A stretch of DNA of 52,412 bases from Pseudomonas sp. S31 (GCF_016648105.1 NZ_JACVVE010000040.1:1-52412), one strand, 5' to 3'. Positions 7,811-18,328 are shown, counted from the first letter of the stretch. Notes: a model not told the origin generated them from the letters alone. Translations and numbers: made by a program.

Positions 7811-7886
7811 GGCCTCTTCGCGGGTAAACCCGCTCCTACAGGGGGTTGCGCGCCGCTGTAGGAGCGGGTTTACCCGCGAAGAGGCC
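7811..7886. repeat. REP pair (inverted)
   Basis: Two 30-base copies in opposite orientation (7811-7840 and 7857-7886) pair perfectly around a 16-base loop. The unit begins GGCCTCTTCGCGGG and ends CGCTCCTACA. They lie between uraH and the convergent permease gene. Confidence 0.9.
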
Positions 7887-7914
7887 GGGGCAGGGGAATC
7901 AAATCAGGTCGGGA

Positions 7915-9264
7915 TCAGAGAAACACGAACTTGGCGATGAAGATCGCGCACAACACCCACAGGCTCGCCGATATTTCCTTGTACTTGCCCGTCCCCGCCT
8001 TCAACGCCACGTAGCTGATGAAGCCCAGCGCAATCCCATCGGCCACCGAGAAGGTCAGCGGCATCATGATCACCGTGACGATCGCCGGAATGCTGTCGGT
8101 GGCTTCGTCCCAATGAATGTGCGCCATGCTGCCCATCATCAGCATCGCCACGTAGATCAGCGCGCCGGCAGTCGCATAGGCGGGAATCATCCCGGCCAAG
8201 GGGGCGAAGAACATCGCCGCGACGAACAACAACCCGACCACCACGGCGGTCAGCCCGGTACGCCCACCAGCAGCCACACCGGCGGCACTCTCCACATAGC
8301 TGGTCACCGGCGGCACGCCGACCACGGCGCCGAACACACTCGAAGCACTGTCGGCCTTCAACGCCCGCGACAGGTTTTCAATGCGGCCATCCGCCGCCAC
8401 CAGGTTGGCCCGCTGCGCCACGCCCATCAGCGTGCCGGCAGTGTCGAACATGTGCACGAACAGGAACGCCAGCACCACGCTGATCATGCTGACGTTGAAC
8501 ACGCCCGCCACATCCATGGCCATCCAGGTCGGTGCCAGGCTCGGCGGCATCGACATCACCCCGCCGAACTTCACCAGCCCCAGGCCCCAGCCGGCCAGGG
8601 TCACGCCGATGATGCTGATCAGGATCGCGCCGAACACGCGCTTGTAGCTGAGGATGGCGATCAGCAGGAAGCACAGCGCCGCCAGCAGCGGCCCGGGTTC
8701 ATGCAGCGAACCCAGCTTGATCAGAGTGGCCGGGCTGTCGACGATGATGCCAGCGGTCTTCAGGCCGATCAGCCCGAGAAACAATCCGACGCCGGCCCCC
8801 ATGGCATGGCGCAGGCTCACCGGGATGCTGTTGAGCAGCCATTCGCGCACTTTCGACAAGGTCAGGAACATGAACAGCACCCCCGAGACGAATACCGCGC
8901 CCAAGGCCGTTTCCCAGTTGTAGCCCATGGTGCCGACCACGGTGTAGGTGAAGAAGGCATTCAGGCCCATGCCTGGCGCCAGGCCCACCGGCCAGTTGGC
9001 GTACAGGCCCATGAGCAGGCAGCCCAGTGCGGCGGCGATGCAGGTGGCGACGAATGCTGCGCCGTGATCGATGCCGGCGTCGGCCATGATGTTGGGGTTG
9101 ACGAAGATGATGTACGCCATGGTGATGAAGGTGGTCATCCCGGCGATCAGTTCGGTGCGTACGGTGCTGCCGTGTTGCTTGAGTTTGAAAATCCGCTCCA
9201 GCCAGCTCGTTTCGAGCGGTGGGGCGAGATCCAGCGTAGGGGCTTCGGATTTGCGGCTTTCCAC
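7915..9264 (-). CDS. AzgA-type purine (guanine/hypoxanthine/adenine) permease
   Basis: The 449-residue membrane protein belongs to the AzgA-like branch of NCS2 transporters, which take up guanine, hypoxanthine or adenine by proton symport. It carries the signature GLAPGMGLNAFFTYTVVG, the segment ELIAGMTTFITMAYIIFVNP and the VPPVTSYVESAAGVAAGGRTG block, with some 12-13 hydrophobic helices. A GTG start at 9264 is chosen because GAGGAG lies 7 bases before it. An upstream in-frame TTG would begin inside that ribosome binding site. The promoter region (9363-9421) carries both operator types of the cluster. It is divergent from the GntR gene at 9618. Which purine it prefers cannot be settled from sequence. 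Confidence 0.88.
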   Translation of the reverse strand: MESRKSEAPTLDLAPPLETSWLERIFKLKQHGSTVRTELIAGMTTFITMAYIIFVNPNIMADAGIDHGAAFVATCIAAALGCLLMGLYANWPVGLAPGMGLNAFFTYTVVGTMGYNWETALGAVFVSGVLFMFLTLSKVREWLLNSIPVSLRHAMGAGVGLFLGLIGLKTAGIIVDSPATLIKLGSLHEPGPLLAALCFLLIAILSYKRVFGAILISIIGVTLAGWGLGLVKFGGVMSMPPSLAPTWMAMDVAGVFNVSMISVVLAFLFVHMFDTAGTLMGVAQRANLVAADGRIENLSRALKADSASSVFGAVVGVPPVTSYVESAAGVAAGGRTGLTAVVVGLLFVAAMFFAPLAGMIPAYATAGALIYVAMLMMGSMAHIHWDEATDSIPAIVTVIMMPLTFSVADGIALGFISYVALKAGTGKYKEISASLWVLCAIFIAKFVFL

Positions 9265-9362
9265 AGCGGTACTCCTCAAGTCTTCTTGTTGTTCTGGAGC
9301 CAGTGACCTGCGCTAAGCACTTGGTGGCTCCGCGAGGGAAGGCAGACATCCGAACCGATTTG

Positions 9363-9378
9363 TTGACTTTTTGGTCAG
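9363..9378. promoter_or_regulatory. Palindrome TTGAC-N6-GTCAG before the purine permease gene
   Basis: TTGACTTTTTGGTCAG is a perfect match to the palindrome seen upstream of xdhA and tsx. It lies about 10-25 bases downstream of the predicted transcription start of the permease gene, a position consistent with repression. Confidence 0.5.
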
Positions 9379-9393
9379 GAAGTTGCTCGCTGG

Positions 9394-9421
9394 ATTATGC
9401 TTTTGTGTACAAAGAATGCAA
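9394..9421 (-). promoter_or_regulatory. Promoter of the purine permease gene with embedded operator
   Basis: On the minus strand TTGCAT (9421-9416) and CATAAT (9399-9394) are spaced by 16 bases. The TTGTGTACAA palindrome (9403-9412) sits wholly within the spacer, the classic place for a repressor to block RNA polymerase. Confidence 0.6.
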
Positions 9422-9501
9422 ATAATGTTTTATCTTTTGTTCGCGAAAACCCCGATACAACGGCTATATAAGTAAAAGGCGGCCTGCAGAAAGGGTTGTG
9501 C

Positions 9502-9511
9502 CTGTGTACAA
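9502..9511. promoter_or_regulatory. CTGTGTACAA, candidate autoregulatory operator
   Basis: This variant of the TTGTRTACAA palindrome overlaps a -10-like TACAAT about 106 bases upstream of the GntR start codon. The placement suggests that the regulator controls its own gene. Confidence 0.45.
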
Positions 9512-9617
9512 TGGCGCCATACCTTGGTCCTACTTTTTTCATCAGGACTTGCCAAGCACCCTCCGACAGGTATTACAGTCGAGGCCTGACTGGCGGATCC
9601 TTCGTGCTCGAGAGCCC

Positions 9618-10373
9618 ATGAACGAACAGCTGCAACCTCTGAAAAAACCTGCGCGCACTGGCAAGGCCGGCCGTAGCGGTACCCAGGACGACATCGTCTA
9701 TGCGCACATTTTCGAGGCGATCCTCGAGCAGCGCCTGGCGCCTGGCACCAAGTTGAGCGAGGAAGCGCTGGGCGAGATCTTCGGCGTCAGCCGCACCATC
9801 ATTCGCCGCGCTCTGTCGCGCCTGGCCCACGAGAGCGTGGTGCTGCTGCGGCCCAACCGTGGCGCGGTGGTGGCCAGCCCCACCGTCGAGGAGGCGCGCC
9901 AGGTGTTCTTCTCACGGCGCATGGTCGAACGCGCGATCACCGAACTGGCCGTGCAGCACGCCACGCCCGAGCAGCTCAACGAGTTGCGCCATATGGTCCG
10001 CGAGGAGCGCGACAGCTTCTCGCGCGGCGACCGCGGCGCGGGCATTCGCCTGTCCGGCGAATTCCATCTGAAGCTGGCCGAGGCCGCCGGCAACGCGCCG
10101 CTGGTGAGCTTCCAGCGCAGCCTGGTGTCGCAGACCTCGCTGATCATCGCCCAGTACGAGAGCGGCAACCGCTCGCATTGCTCGTACGACGAGCACATGC
10201 AGTTGATCGACGCCATCGAGGCACGTGACGTCGAGCAGGCGGTGAGCCTGATGATGCACCACATGGACCACATCGACAGCAAGCTCAACCTCGACGAGGA
10301 GAGCGCCTCGGACGACCTGCATGCGGTGTTCTCGCACCTTCTCAAGAAACCCAAGGCATCCTCCAAGGGTTGA
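9618..10373 (+). CDS. GntR-family (FCD) transcriptional regulator
   Basis: The 251-residue protein has a winged helix-turn-helix (about residues 25-90; KLSEEALGEIFGVSRTIIRRALSRLAHE) followed by an all-helical FCD ligand-binding domain (about 105-230; FHLKLAEAAGN is typical). That makes it a FadR-subfamily GntR repressor. An open frame upstream adds 40 residues with no domain, so the ATG at 9618 is preferred, though its ribosome binding site is weak. It is divergent from the AzgA-type permease gene. The TTGTRTACAA palindromes before its own gene, the permease gene, puuE and uraH are the expected operator type. The likely role, inferred, is repression of purine uptake and urate breakdown with relief by a pathway intermediate. 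Confidence 0.85.
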   Translation: MNEQLQPLKKPARTGKAGRSGTQDDIVYAHIFEAILEQRLAPGTKLSEEALGEIFGVSRTIIRRALSRLAHESVVLLRPNRGAVVASPTVEEARQVFFSRRMVERAITELAVQHATPEQLNELRHMVREERDSFSRGDRGAGIRLSGEFHLKLAEAAGNAPLVSFQRSLVSQTSLIIAQYESGNRSHCSYDEHMQLIDAIEARDVEQAVSLMMHHMDHIDSKLNLDEESASDDLHAVFSHLLKKPKASSKG

Positions 10374-10398
10374 TCGTTTGCCTGCCCGAGCCTGGGGC

Positions 10399-10468
10399 TG
10401 CTGCGCAGCCCTTTCGCGGCACAAGGCCGCTCCTACCAGGGTAACGCGAGCTCTGTAGGAGCGGCCCC
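10399..10468. repeat. REP-related inverted repeat
   Basis: A unit containing CGCGGCACAAGGCCGCTCCTAC is followed by the inverted partial copy CTGTAGGAGCGGCC. This is the 'GGCACAAGGCC' REP subtype, also seen at 25506-25620. Confidence 0.7.
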
Positions 10469-10575
10469 ATGCCACAACTGGTCATCCGCCAAAGGTCTGC
10501 TAAATTCTTGTGGGCAAACCTCTTCCAGCAGTAGGGATTGCGCAATCATTGCGTTCAACTACTGAGGGAAGCGAC

Positions 10576-11274
10576 ATGTCCATGTCTCTGGGTGCGCGTA
10601 TGGGTGCCGAACTGGTCGGTACGTTCTGGTTGGTCCTCGGCGGGTGCGGCAGCGCAGTCCTGGCGGCCAGTTCTCCGGTCGGCATCGGCGTGCTCGGCGT
10701 CGCCTTCGCCTTCGGCCTGACGGTCCTGACCATGGCGTTCGCCATCGGCCATATCTCCGGTTGCCATCTCAACCCCGCAGTCTCGTTCGGCCTGGTGGTG
10801 GGCGGGCGATTCCCGGCCAAGGAATTGCTGCCCTACGTGGTCGCCCAGATGATCGGCGCGGTCCTGGCTGCCGGGGTAATCTACTTCATCGCCAGCGGCA
10901 AGGCGGGTTTCGAGTTGTCGGCCGGGCTGGCCTCGAATGGCTATGCCGAGCATTCCCCAGGTGGCTACTCGCTGGCCTCCGGCTTCGTCAGCGAAGTGGT
11001 GATGACCGCGATGTTCCTGGTGGTGATCATGGGCGCCACCGACGCCAGGGCACCGGCCGGTTTTGCGCCAATCGCGATCGGCCTGTGCCTGACCCTGATC
11101 CACCTGATCTCGATCCCTATCACCAACACTTCGGTCAACCCCGCGCGTAGCACCGGGCCGGCCTTGTTCGTCGGAGGCTGGGCAGTGCAGCAGTTGTGGC
11201 TGTTCTGGCTGGCACCACTGATCGGCGCCGCGATCGGCGGCGCCTTGTACCGCGGGTTAGCCTCGAAACCTTAG
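10576..11274 (+). CDS. aqpZ: Aquaporin Z-type water channel
   Basis: The 232-residue protein is a MIP-family channel with two Asn-Pro-Ala boxes (NPAVSF near residue 64 and NPARSTGPALF near 184) and six hydrophobic helices. The arginine after the second NPA and the histidine in TLIHLISIPI are the narrow selectivity residues of orthodox water channels such as E. coli AqpZ, so water rather than glycerol transport is expected. The start follows GAGGGAA by 6 bases. It lies between the GntR gene and guaD. Its stop overlaps the convergent guaD stop by 3 bases (TTAG). A tie to purine use is not evident beyond location. Confidence 0.93.
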   Translation: MSMSLGARMGAELVGTFWLVLGGCGSAVLAASSPVGIGVLGVAFAFGLTVLTMAFAIGHISGCHLNPAVSFGLVVGGRFPAKELLPYVVAQMIGAVLAAGVIYFIASGKAGFELSAGLASNGYAEHSPGGYSLASGFVSEVVMTAMFLVVIMGATDARAPAGFAPIAIGLCLTLIHLISIPITNTSVNPARSTGPALFVGGWAVQQLWLFWLAPLIGAAIGGALYRGLASKP

Positions 11275-12575
11275 CGCTGGTGCACCCGGCGGCCGGCCGC
11301 GTAGGTTTCACGCACCGTGCGGTCGTCGCCCAGGGTGGTGAGCACGAACAGGGTTTCCTCGATGCTGCTGGACTGCTGGATACGGTAGTCCAGCAACGGC
11401 GTGGCCTTGTAGTCGAGCACCACGAAGTCGGCATCGTTGCCTGGGCGCAGACTGCCGATGCGGTCGTCCAGGCGCAGCGCGCGTGCACCGCCGAGGGTGG
11501 CCAGGTACAGCGACTTGTAGGGGTGCAGGCGGGCGCCCTGCAGTTGCATGACCTTGTAGGCCTCGTTCAGGGTGTTGAGCAGCGAGAAACTGGTGCCGGC
11601 ACCGACGTCGGTGCCCAGGCCCACGTTGACCTTGAAGCGCTCGGCCTGGGGCAGGTTGAACAGGCCGCTGCCGAGGAACAGGTTGGAGGTCGGGCAGAAG
11701 GCCACGGCCGAGCCGGTGTCGGCCAGGCGCTGGCACTCCTCGTCGCACAGGTGCACGCCGTGCGCGAATACCGAGCGCTCGCCGAGCAGTTCGAAGTGGT
11801 CGTACACGTCCAGGTAGCCTTTCTGCTCCGGGAACAGCGCCTTGACCCAGTCGATTTCCTTGAGGTTCTCGGACAGGTGCGTGTGCAGGTACAGCCCGGG
11901 GTGTTCCTTGAGCAGTTGGCCTGCCAAGGCCAGTTGCTCCGGTGTGCTGGTTGGCGCGAAGCGCGGGGTGACCGCGTAGTGCAGGCGGCCCTTGCCATGC
12001 CAGCGCTCGATCAGCGCCTTGCTCTCGGCGTAGCTGCTCTCGGCGGTATCGGTGAGGTAGTCGGGGGCATTGCGGTCCATCATCACCTTGCCGGCGATCA
12101 TGCGCAGGTCCAGGCGCTCGGCCTCCTCGAACAGGGCATTGACCGACTGCGGGTGCACGCTGCCGAACACCAGGGCGGTGGTGGTGCCGTTACGCAGCAG
12201 CTCCTTGATGAACAGGCCGGCGACCTTGTCGGCATGGTCCTTGTCGGCGAACTGCTTTTCGCAGGGGAAGGTGTAGGTGTTGAGCCAATCCAGCAATTGC
12301 TCGCCGTAGGAGCCGATCATGCCGGTCTGCGGAAAGTGGATGTGGGTGTCGATGAAGCCGGGGGTGATCAGCGCGTGCTGGTGGTGCACCACCTCGATGT
12401 CGGCGTCCAGGGTCGGCAGCAGCTCGCTGGCCGGGCCGACGGCACTGATGCGGCCATCGTCGACTACCAGCAGGCCGTCCTCGTAGTACTCGTGGGAAGC
12501 GTCCAGGCCCACCTCGGCCGGGTCGGCGATGCTGTGCAGGATGGCGGCACGGTAGGCTTTGCGGGTAACGGTCAT
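11271..12575 (-). CDS. guaD: Guanine deaminase
   Basis: The 434-residue enzyme converts guanine to xanthine and ammonia. It is an amidohydrolase-superfamily metalloenzyme: the first metal pair is in PGFIDTHIHFPQ (His78, His80), followed by HTHLSEN, HGVHL and the aspartate in GLGTDVGAGTS. The start MTVTRKAYRAA at 12575 is preferred. Codons further upstream overlap the xdhC end. It lies 10 bases after xdhC and is therefore the last gene of xdhA-xdhB-xdhC-guaD. Its product xanthine is the substrate of XdhAB, so the operon is a complete guanine-to-urate unit. Confidence 0.95.
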   Translation of the reverse strand: MTVTRKAYRAAILHSIADPAEVGLDASHEYYEDGLLVVDDGRISAVGPASELLPTLDADIEVVHHQHALITPGFIDTHIHFPQTGMIGSYGEQLLDWLNTYTFPCEKQFADKDHADKVAGLFIKELLRNGTTTALVFGSVHPQSVNALFEEAERLDLRMIAGKVMMDRNAPDYLTDTAESSYAESKALIERWHGKGRLHYAVTPRFAPTSTPEQLALAGQLLKEHPGLYLHTHLSENLKEIDWVKALFPEQKGYLDVYDHFELLGERSVFAHGVHLCDEECQRLADTGSAVAFCPTSNLFLGSGLFNLPQAERFKVNVGLGTDVGAGTSFSLLNTLNEAYKVMQLQGARLHPYKSLYLATLGGARALRLDDRIGSLRPGNDADFVVLDYKATPLLDYRIQQSSSIEETLFVLTTLGDDRTVRETYAAGRRVHQR

Positions 12576-12585
12576 AACACACTCG

Positions 12586-13431
12586 TCAAATGGCTTGGCT
12601 GCGCCGGGAGGGCGGCAGCAACTGGGCAATGGGGCCGGCATTGGCGCCAGCGTCATGCTGGCCGAAGCAGGCGTTGTAGGTGGCGATGATTTCCCCGGCG
12701 ATGGACACGGCGATCTCGATCGGCAGCTTGCCCTTGACCTCGGCCAGGCCCATCGGGCAACGCATGCGCGCCATCACGGCATCGTCATAGCCGCGCTCGC
12801 GCAGGCGATGCTCGAACTTGACCCGTTTGGTCTTCGAGCCGATCAGGCCGAACCAGGTGAAATCGTTGCGCTTGAGAATGGCGGCGGTCAGCTCCAGGTC
12901 GAGCTGGTGGTTGTGGGTCATGACGATGCAGTAGCAGCCGGCGGGCAGTTCGGCCACTTCGTCGACCGGTTCCTCGCTGACCACCTGGGTCACCCCACTC
13001 GGGATGAGCGCGGGGAATTCCTGTTCACGCGAATCGATCCAGCGCACCCGGCAGGGCAGCGCCGCGAGCAAGGGTACCAGAGCGCGGCCGACATGGCCCG
13101 CGCCGAACACTGCGATCTGCGCCTGCACCGCAGCCATCGGCTCGAACAGCAGCACGGTGACGCCGCCGCAGCATTGACCGAGGCTGGCGCCGAGGCTGAA
13201 GCGCTCCAGGTGCGGGGTGCCGCGCCGCTCGGCGAGCATCTGCCTGGCGATGTGCAGCGCCTTGTATTCCAGGTGGCCACCGCCGATGGTGTCGAACAGG
13301 CCATTGGCGCTGACGACCATCTTCGAGCCGGCGTTGCGCGGTGTCGAGCCACGTTCCTCGATGATGGTGACCAGTACGCAGGGTTCGCCGCGGGACTGGT
13401 GGTCGGCGAGGGCGTTGATCCATTGGTGCAT
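12586..13431 (-). CDS. xdhC: Xanthine dehydrogenase accessory protein XdhC
   Basis: The 281-residue protein is the chaperone that binds molybdenum cofactor, promotes its sulfuration and inserts it into xanthine dehydrogenase. The N-terminal XdhC/CoxI domain has the motif ERGSTPRNAGSKMVV and the glycine-rich DTIGGGHLE. A conserved cysteine pair is in LGQCCGGV. A Rossmann-like second half has VFGAGHVGRALVPLL. It is separated from xdhB by about 118 bases that hold an inverted REP pair, and from guaD by 10 bases. Structural enzyme levels may therefore differ from those of the accessory gene through the REP structure. Confidence 0.93.
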   Translation of the reverse strand: MHQWINALADHQSRGEPCVLVTIIEERGSTPRNAGSKMVVSANGLFDTIGGGHLEYKALHIARQMLAERRGTPHLERFSLGASLGQCCGGVTVLLFEPMAAVQAQIAVFGAGHVGRALVPLLAALPCRVRWIDSREQEFPALIPSGVTQVVSEEPVDEVAELPAGCYCIVMTHNHQLDLELTAAILKRNDFTWFGLIGSKTKRVKFEHRLRERGYDDAVMARMRCPMGLAEVKGKLPIEIAVSIAGEIIATYNACFGQHDAGANAGPIAQLLPPSRRSQAI

Positions 13432-13462
13432 GATGCAACCTCTCTGAAGGTCGTCACGGTCC

Positions 13463-13536
13463 CTGTAGGAGCGGGTTTACCCGCGAATGCGGCGGTGAGG
13501 CGACTATCGCATTCGCGGGTGAACCCGCTCCTACAG
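13463..13536. repeat. REP pair (inverted) between xdhB and xdhC
   Basis: The unit CTGTAGGAGCGGGTTTACCC continues into GCGAATGCGG and recurs inverted at about 13508-13536. The pair lies inside the xdhABC-guaD transcription unit, where it could limit read-through or protect upstream mRNA. Confidence 0.85.
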
Positions 13537-13549
13537 GCGTCTCGCATTG

Positions 13550-15941
13550 TCACGGTGTGACAGTTTCCAGCTCCTGTTCGGCCAGCTGCTGTTCGGCCAC
13601 CGCCTTGCGCATCTGCTCGCAACCCCACAGCACCCGCTCCGGCGTCGCCGGGGCGTCGATCTGTGGCTGCACGCGGTAGTCGGCGATGCTGGCCACGGCG
13701 TCCTTGATCGCGCACCAGGCGGCGATGCCGAGCATGAACGGCGGCTCGCCCACGGCCTTGGAATGGAACACGGTGTCCTCGGGGTTCTTGCGGTTTTCCA
13801 CCAGCTTCACCCGCAGGTCCAGCGGCATGTCGGCCACTGCCGGGATCTTGTAGCTGGCCGGACCATTGGTCACCAGCTTGCCCTTGGCGTTCCACACCAG
13901 TTCCTCGGTGGTCAGCCAGCCCATGCCCTGGATGAAACCGCCTTCCACCTGGCCGATGTCGATGGCCGGGTTCAGCGAGGCGCCGACGTCGTGCAGGATG
14001 TCGGCACGCAGCATCTTGTATTCGCCGGTCAGGGTGTCGAGCACCACCTCCACGCAGGCGGCGCCGAAGGCGAAGTAATAGAACGGCCGGCCACGCGCCT
14101 GGGTGCGGTCGTAGTAGATCTTCGGCGTGCGATAGAAGCCCGTGCTCGACAGCGACACCTGGGCGAAGTAGGCCAGTTGCACCAGTTGTTCGAAGCTCAC
14201 GATCTGCTCACGCACGCGCACATGGCCGTTGCGGAACTCCACGTCTTCCTCGGTGACCTGGTAGTGCCGGGCGGCGAACTCGGTCAGGCGTTTCTTGAGG
14301 ATCTCGGCGGCGTTCTGCGCAGCCTTGCCGTTCAGGTCGGCGCCACTGGAAGCCGCCGTGGGCGAGGTGTTGGGCACCTTGTCGGTGTTGGTGGCGGTGA
14401 TCTGGATGCGGCTGAAATCGACCTGGAACACCTGCGCCACCACCTGGGCGACCTTGGTATTGAGGCCCTGGCCCATTTCGGTACCGCCGTGGTTGAGGTG
14501 GATGCTGCCGTCGGTATAGATGTGGATCAGCGCACCGGCCTGGTTGAGGAAGGTGGCGGTGAACGAGATGCCGAACTTCACCGGGGTCAGCGCCAGGCCC
14601 TTCTTCAGCACCGGGCTGTTGGCGTTGAAGCGGCGGATCGATTCGCGGCGTTCGGCGTAGTCGCTGCTGGCCTCGAGTTCGGCGGTCATTTCCTCGAGCA
14701 TGTTGTGCTCGACGGTCTGGTAGTAGTGGGTGACGTTGCGCTCGGTCTTGCCATAGTAGTTGGCCTTGCGCACCGCCAACGGGTCGCGGCCGAGGTGGCG
14801 GGCGATGTGGTCCATCACCTGCTCGATGGCGACCATGCCCTGCGGGCCGCCGAAGCCACGGTAGGCGGTATTGGAGGCGGTGTTGGTCTTGCAGCGGTGG
14901 CCATGCACAGTGGCATCGCCCAGGTAGTAGGCGTTGTCTGAGTGGAACATGGCGCGGTCGACGATCGAGCCCGAGAGGTCTGGTGAATAACCGCAGTTGC
15001 CGGCGAGATCCAGGTTGATGCCGTGCAGGCGACCCTCATCGTCGAAGCCGACGTCGTACTCGACATAGAACGGGTGGCGCTTGCCGGTCATGGTCATGTC
15101 CTCGACCCGTGGCAGGCGCATCTTGGTCGGCTGGCCGGTCAGGCGCGCGATCACCGCGCACAGGCAGGCGGGGCTGGCAGCCTGGGTTTCCTTGCCGCCG
15201 AAGCCACCGCCCATGCGGCGCATGTCCAGCACCACCTTGTTCATCGGTACGTCGAGTACCTCGGCCACCAGCTTCTGCACTTCGGTGGGGTTCTGCGTGG
15301 AGCAGTAGACGATCATGCCGCCGTCCTCGGTGGGCATCACCGAGGAAATCTGCGTCTCCAGGTAGAAGTGTTCCTGGCCGCCGATGTGCAGGGTGCCCTG
15401 CAAACGGTGCGGGGCGCTGGCCAGGGCGCTGGCCGAGTCACCCCTCTGGTGGGTATGGCTGTCGAGTACGAAGTGCTTGTTGCGCAGCGCCTCGACCACA
15501 TCGAGCACCGGCTCGAGGTCTTCGTACTCGACGATCGCCGCCATCGCTGCGCGGCGGGCGGTGTCGAGGTCGCGGGCGGCTACGGCAAGCACCGGCTGGC
15601 CGAAGAACTCGACCGTGTCGATGGCCAGCAGCGGATCGCCGGCCACCACCGGGCCGATATCCTTGAGGCCTGGGATATCCTCGTGGGTAATGGCGATGCG
15701 CACGCCCTCGAAGGCGTAGCAGGGCGCGGTGTCGATGCGCAGGATGCGCGCGTGGGCGCGGTCGGCGGTGCGTGCATACACGTGCAACTGGTTGGGGAAT
15801 TCCAGGCGGTCGTCGATGTACACCGCTTCGCCGGACACATGCTTGTCGGCGCTGTCGTGCTTGATGCTGCGCCCGACCCCGGTGGCCAGGTCCTGGCGGA
15901 ACAGTTCGGCCATCTCGGCCTGGCTCTTGGCTGCGTGATGG

Positions 15942-15949
<8 letters not shown>
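13550..15949 (-). CDS. xdhB: Xanthine dehydrogenase large (molybdopterin) subunit
   Basis: The 799-residue subunit binds the molybdenum cofactor and oxidises hypoxanthine and xanthine to urate. Catalytic landmarks are present: RRMGGGFGGKET (the glutamate that contacts purine), TAYRGFGGPQ (the matching arginine), MGQGLNTK in the cofactor region and the general-base glutamate in SKAVGEPPFML near the C-terminus. It overlaps xdhA by 8 bases, so they are translationally coupled. Length and domain order match the two-subunit bacterial enzymes. It is cytosolic and works with XdhA and the maturation factor XdhC encoded next. Confidence 0.95.
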
Positions 15950-17396
<1,447 letters not shown>

Positions 17397-17434
17397 GGGG
17401 ATGGCCTCGCAATGGTTTTATTGTTGTTGGGCGG

Positions 17435-17463
17435 ACTCTAAGCAGACCTGACGACTTGGTCAA
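17435..17463 (-). promoter_or_regulatory. Predicted xdhA promoter
   Basis: On the minus strand TTGACC (17463-17458) and TAGAGT (17440-17435) are spaced by 17 bases. The YTGAC-N6-GTCAR palindrome at 17448-17463 covers the -35 box and part of the spacer, so a bound protein would block the promoter. Confidence 0.55.
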
Positions 17464-17486
17464 TATTTTTCTGACTCAAAGGTCAG
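17448..17486. promoter_or_regulatory. Two tandem YTGAC-N6-GTCAR palindromes upstream of xdhA
   Basis: CTGAC-GACTTG-GTCAA (17448-17463) and CTGAC-TCAAAG-GTCAG (17471-17486) have centres 23 bases apart, close to two helical turns. They lie between xdhA and the divergent GntR gene at 17666. Tandem palindromes at this spacing suggest cooperative binding of a dimeric regulator. Confidence 0.6.
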
Positions 17487-17665
17487 GAAAGCGCTCGAGC
17501 CCCTGCCCAACGGCCTGTTGCTGTCCCTTTACCAAGCATAGATCGCGCCGCCTGCAACACCCGGGCAATGGTCGAATAAACAGCGGCCACCCTCTGCTCG
17601 CCTGCTGGCCAAGTGCGCTACAATCGCCCCCTTAGTGCCCAGTCCAATGATTTTGAAGGAAAACC

Positions 17666-18325
17666 ATGACGTTCAAGGCGCCGGACAGCCTCTCCGAGCA
17701 GATCGCCGACTACCTGGCCGAGCGGATCATCCGTGGCGAGCTCGCGCCTGGCGAACGCATCCAGGAGCTGAAGGTCACCCAGGCGCTGGACGTCAGCCGG
17801 GGTTCGGTGCGCGAAGCGCTGCTGATCCTCGAACGTCGCCATCTGGTGGCGATCCTGCCGCGCCGCGGCGCGCACGTCACCGAGCTGAGCGAACACAACG
17901 TGCGCAGCCTGTGCACGCTGATGGGCGAGTTCTACATCCTGCTGGGTAACGCGGTTGCACAGAAATGGCGCCTCGACAGCGACCTGCGCCCGTTCCTGGA
18001 CATCCAGCAGCGCCTGCAGCACGCCTGCGACCGGCAGGACATCAAGGCCTTCGTCGCCGACAGCTTCGCGGTGATGCGCGCCGCCTACCCGTTCGCCGAC
18101 AACCCCTACCTGCAGGAAACCGTCGAGAACCTGCAGCCGGCTATGAGCCGTGCGTATTACCTGGCCCTGGACCAACGCCAGGCCAACATGGTCGATTACC
18201 TGGAACTGTTCGCCCGCTTGCTCGACGCCGTGGTCGCCCGCGACCTGCCGCGCATCCGCGAGGTACTCAGCGCCTACAGCCAGCGCAGTTGCGAGCTGGT
18301 GCTGGCCGCGCTGGCCCGAGGCTGA
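17666..18325 (+). CDS. GntR-family (FCD) transcriptional regulator
   Basis: The 219-residue protein has an N-terminal winged helix (residues about 8-75; IIRGELAPGERIQE then VTQALDVSRGSVREALLIL, the hallmark GntR motif) and a C-terminal FCD-type helical domain. A good ribosome binding site (GAAGGAAAA) precedes the ATG. It is divergent from xdhA, with the two YTGAC-N6-GTCAR palindromes between, so local control of xdh is the natural guess. Against this, those palindromes do not fit the usual FadR-subfamily operator. The stop is only 3 bases before smc, so smc may be co-transcribed with it. Ligand and targets are not determinable from sequence. Confidence 0.82.
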   Translation: MTFKAPDSLSEQIADYLAERIIRGELAPGERIQELKVTQALDVSRGSVREALLILERRHLVAILPRRGAHVTELSEHNVRSLCTLMGEFYILLGNAVAQKWRLDSDLRPFLDIQQRLQHACDRQDIKAFVADSFAVMRAAYPFADNPYLQETVENLQPAMSRAYYLALDQRQANMVDYLELFARLLDAVVARDLPRIREVLSAYSQRSCELVLAALARG

Positions 18326-18328
18326 CCG

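Larger units (their letters stand above)
9265..9617. other. Divergent permease/GntR control region
   Basis: The 353 bases carry no supported gene. On the minus strand a promoter TTGCAT-N16-CATAAT (9394-9421) drives the permease gene. On the plus strand a TACAAT -10-like element at 9507-9512 precedes the regulator gene. Operator candidates of two types fall on these promoters. Confidence 0.6.

Noticed and set aside
7811..7886. REP units considered as a CRISPR or attachment-site array
   Set aside because: The units are paired inverted copies scattered singly between genes, without regular spacers.
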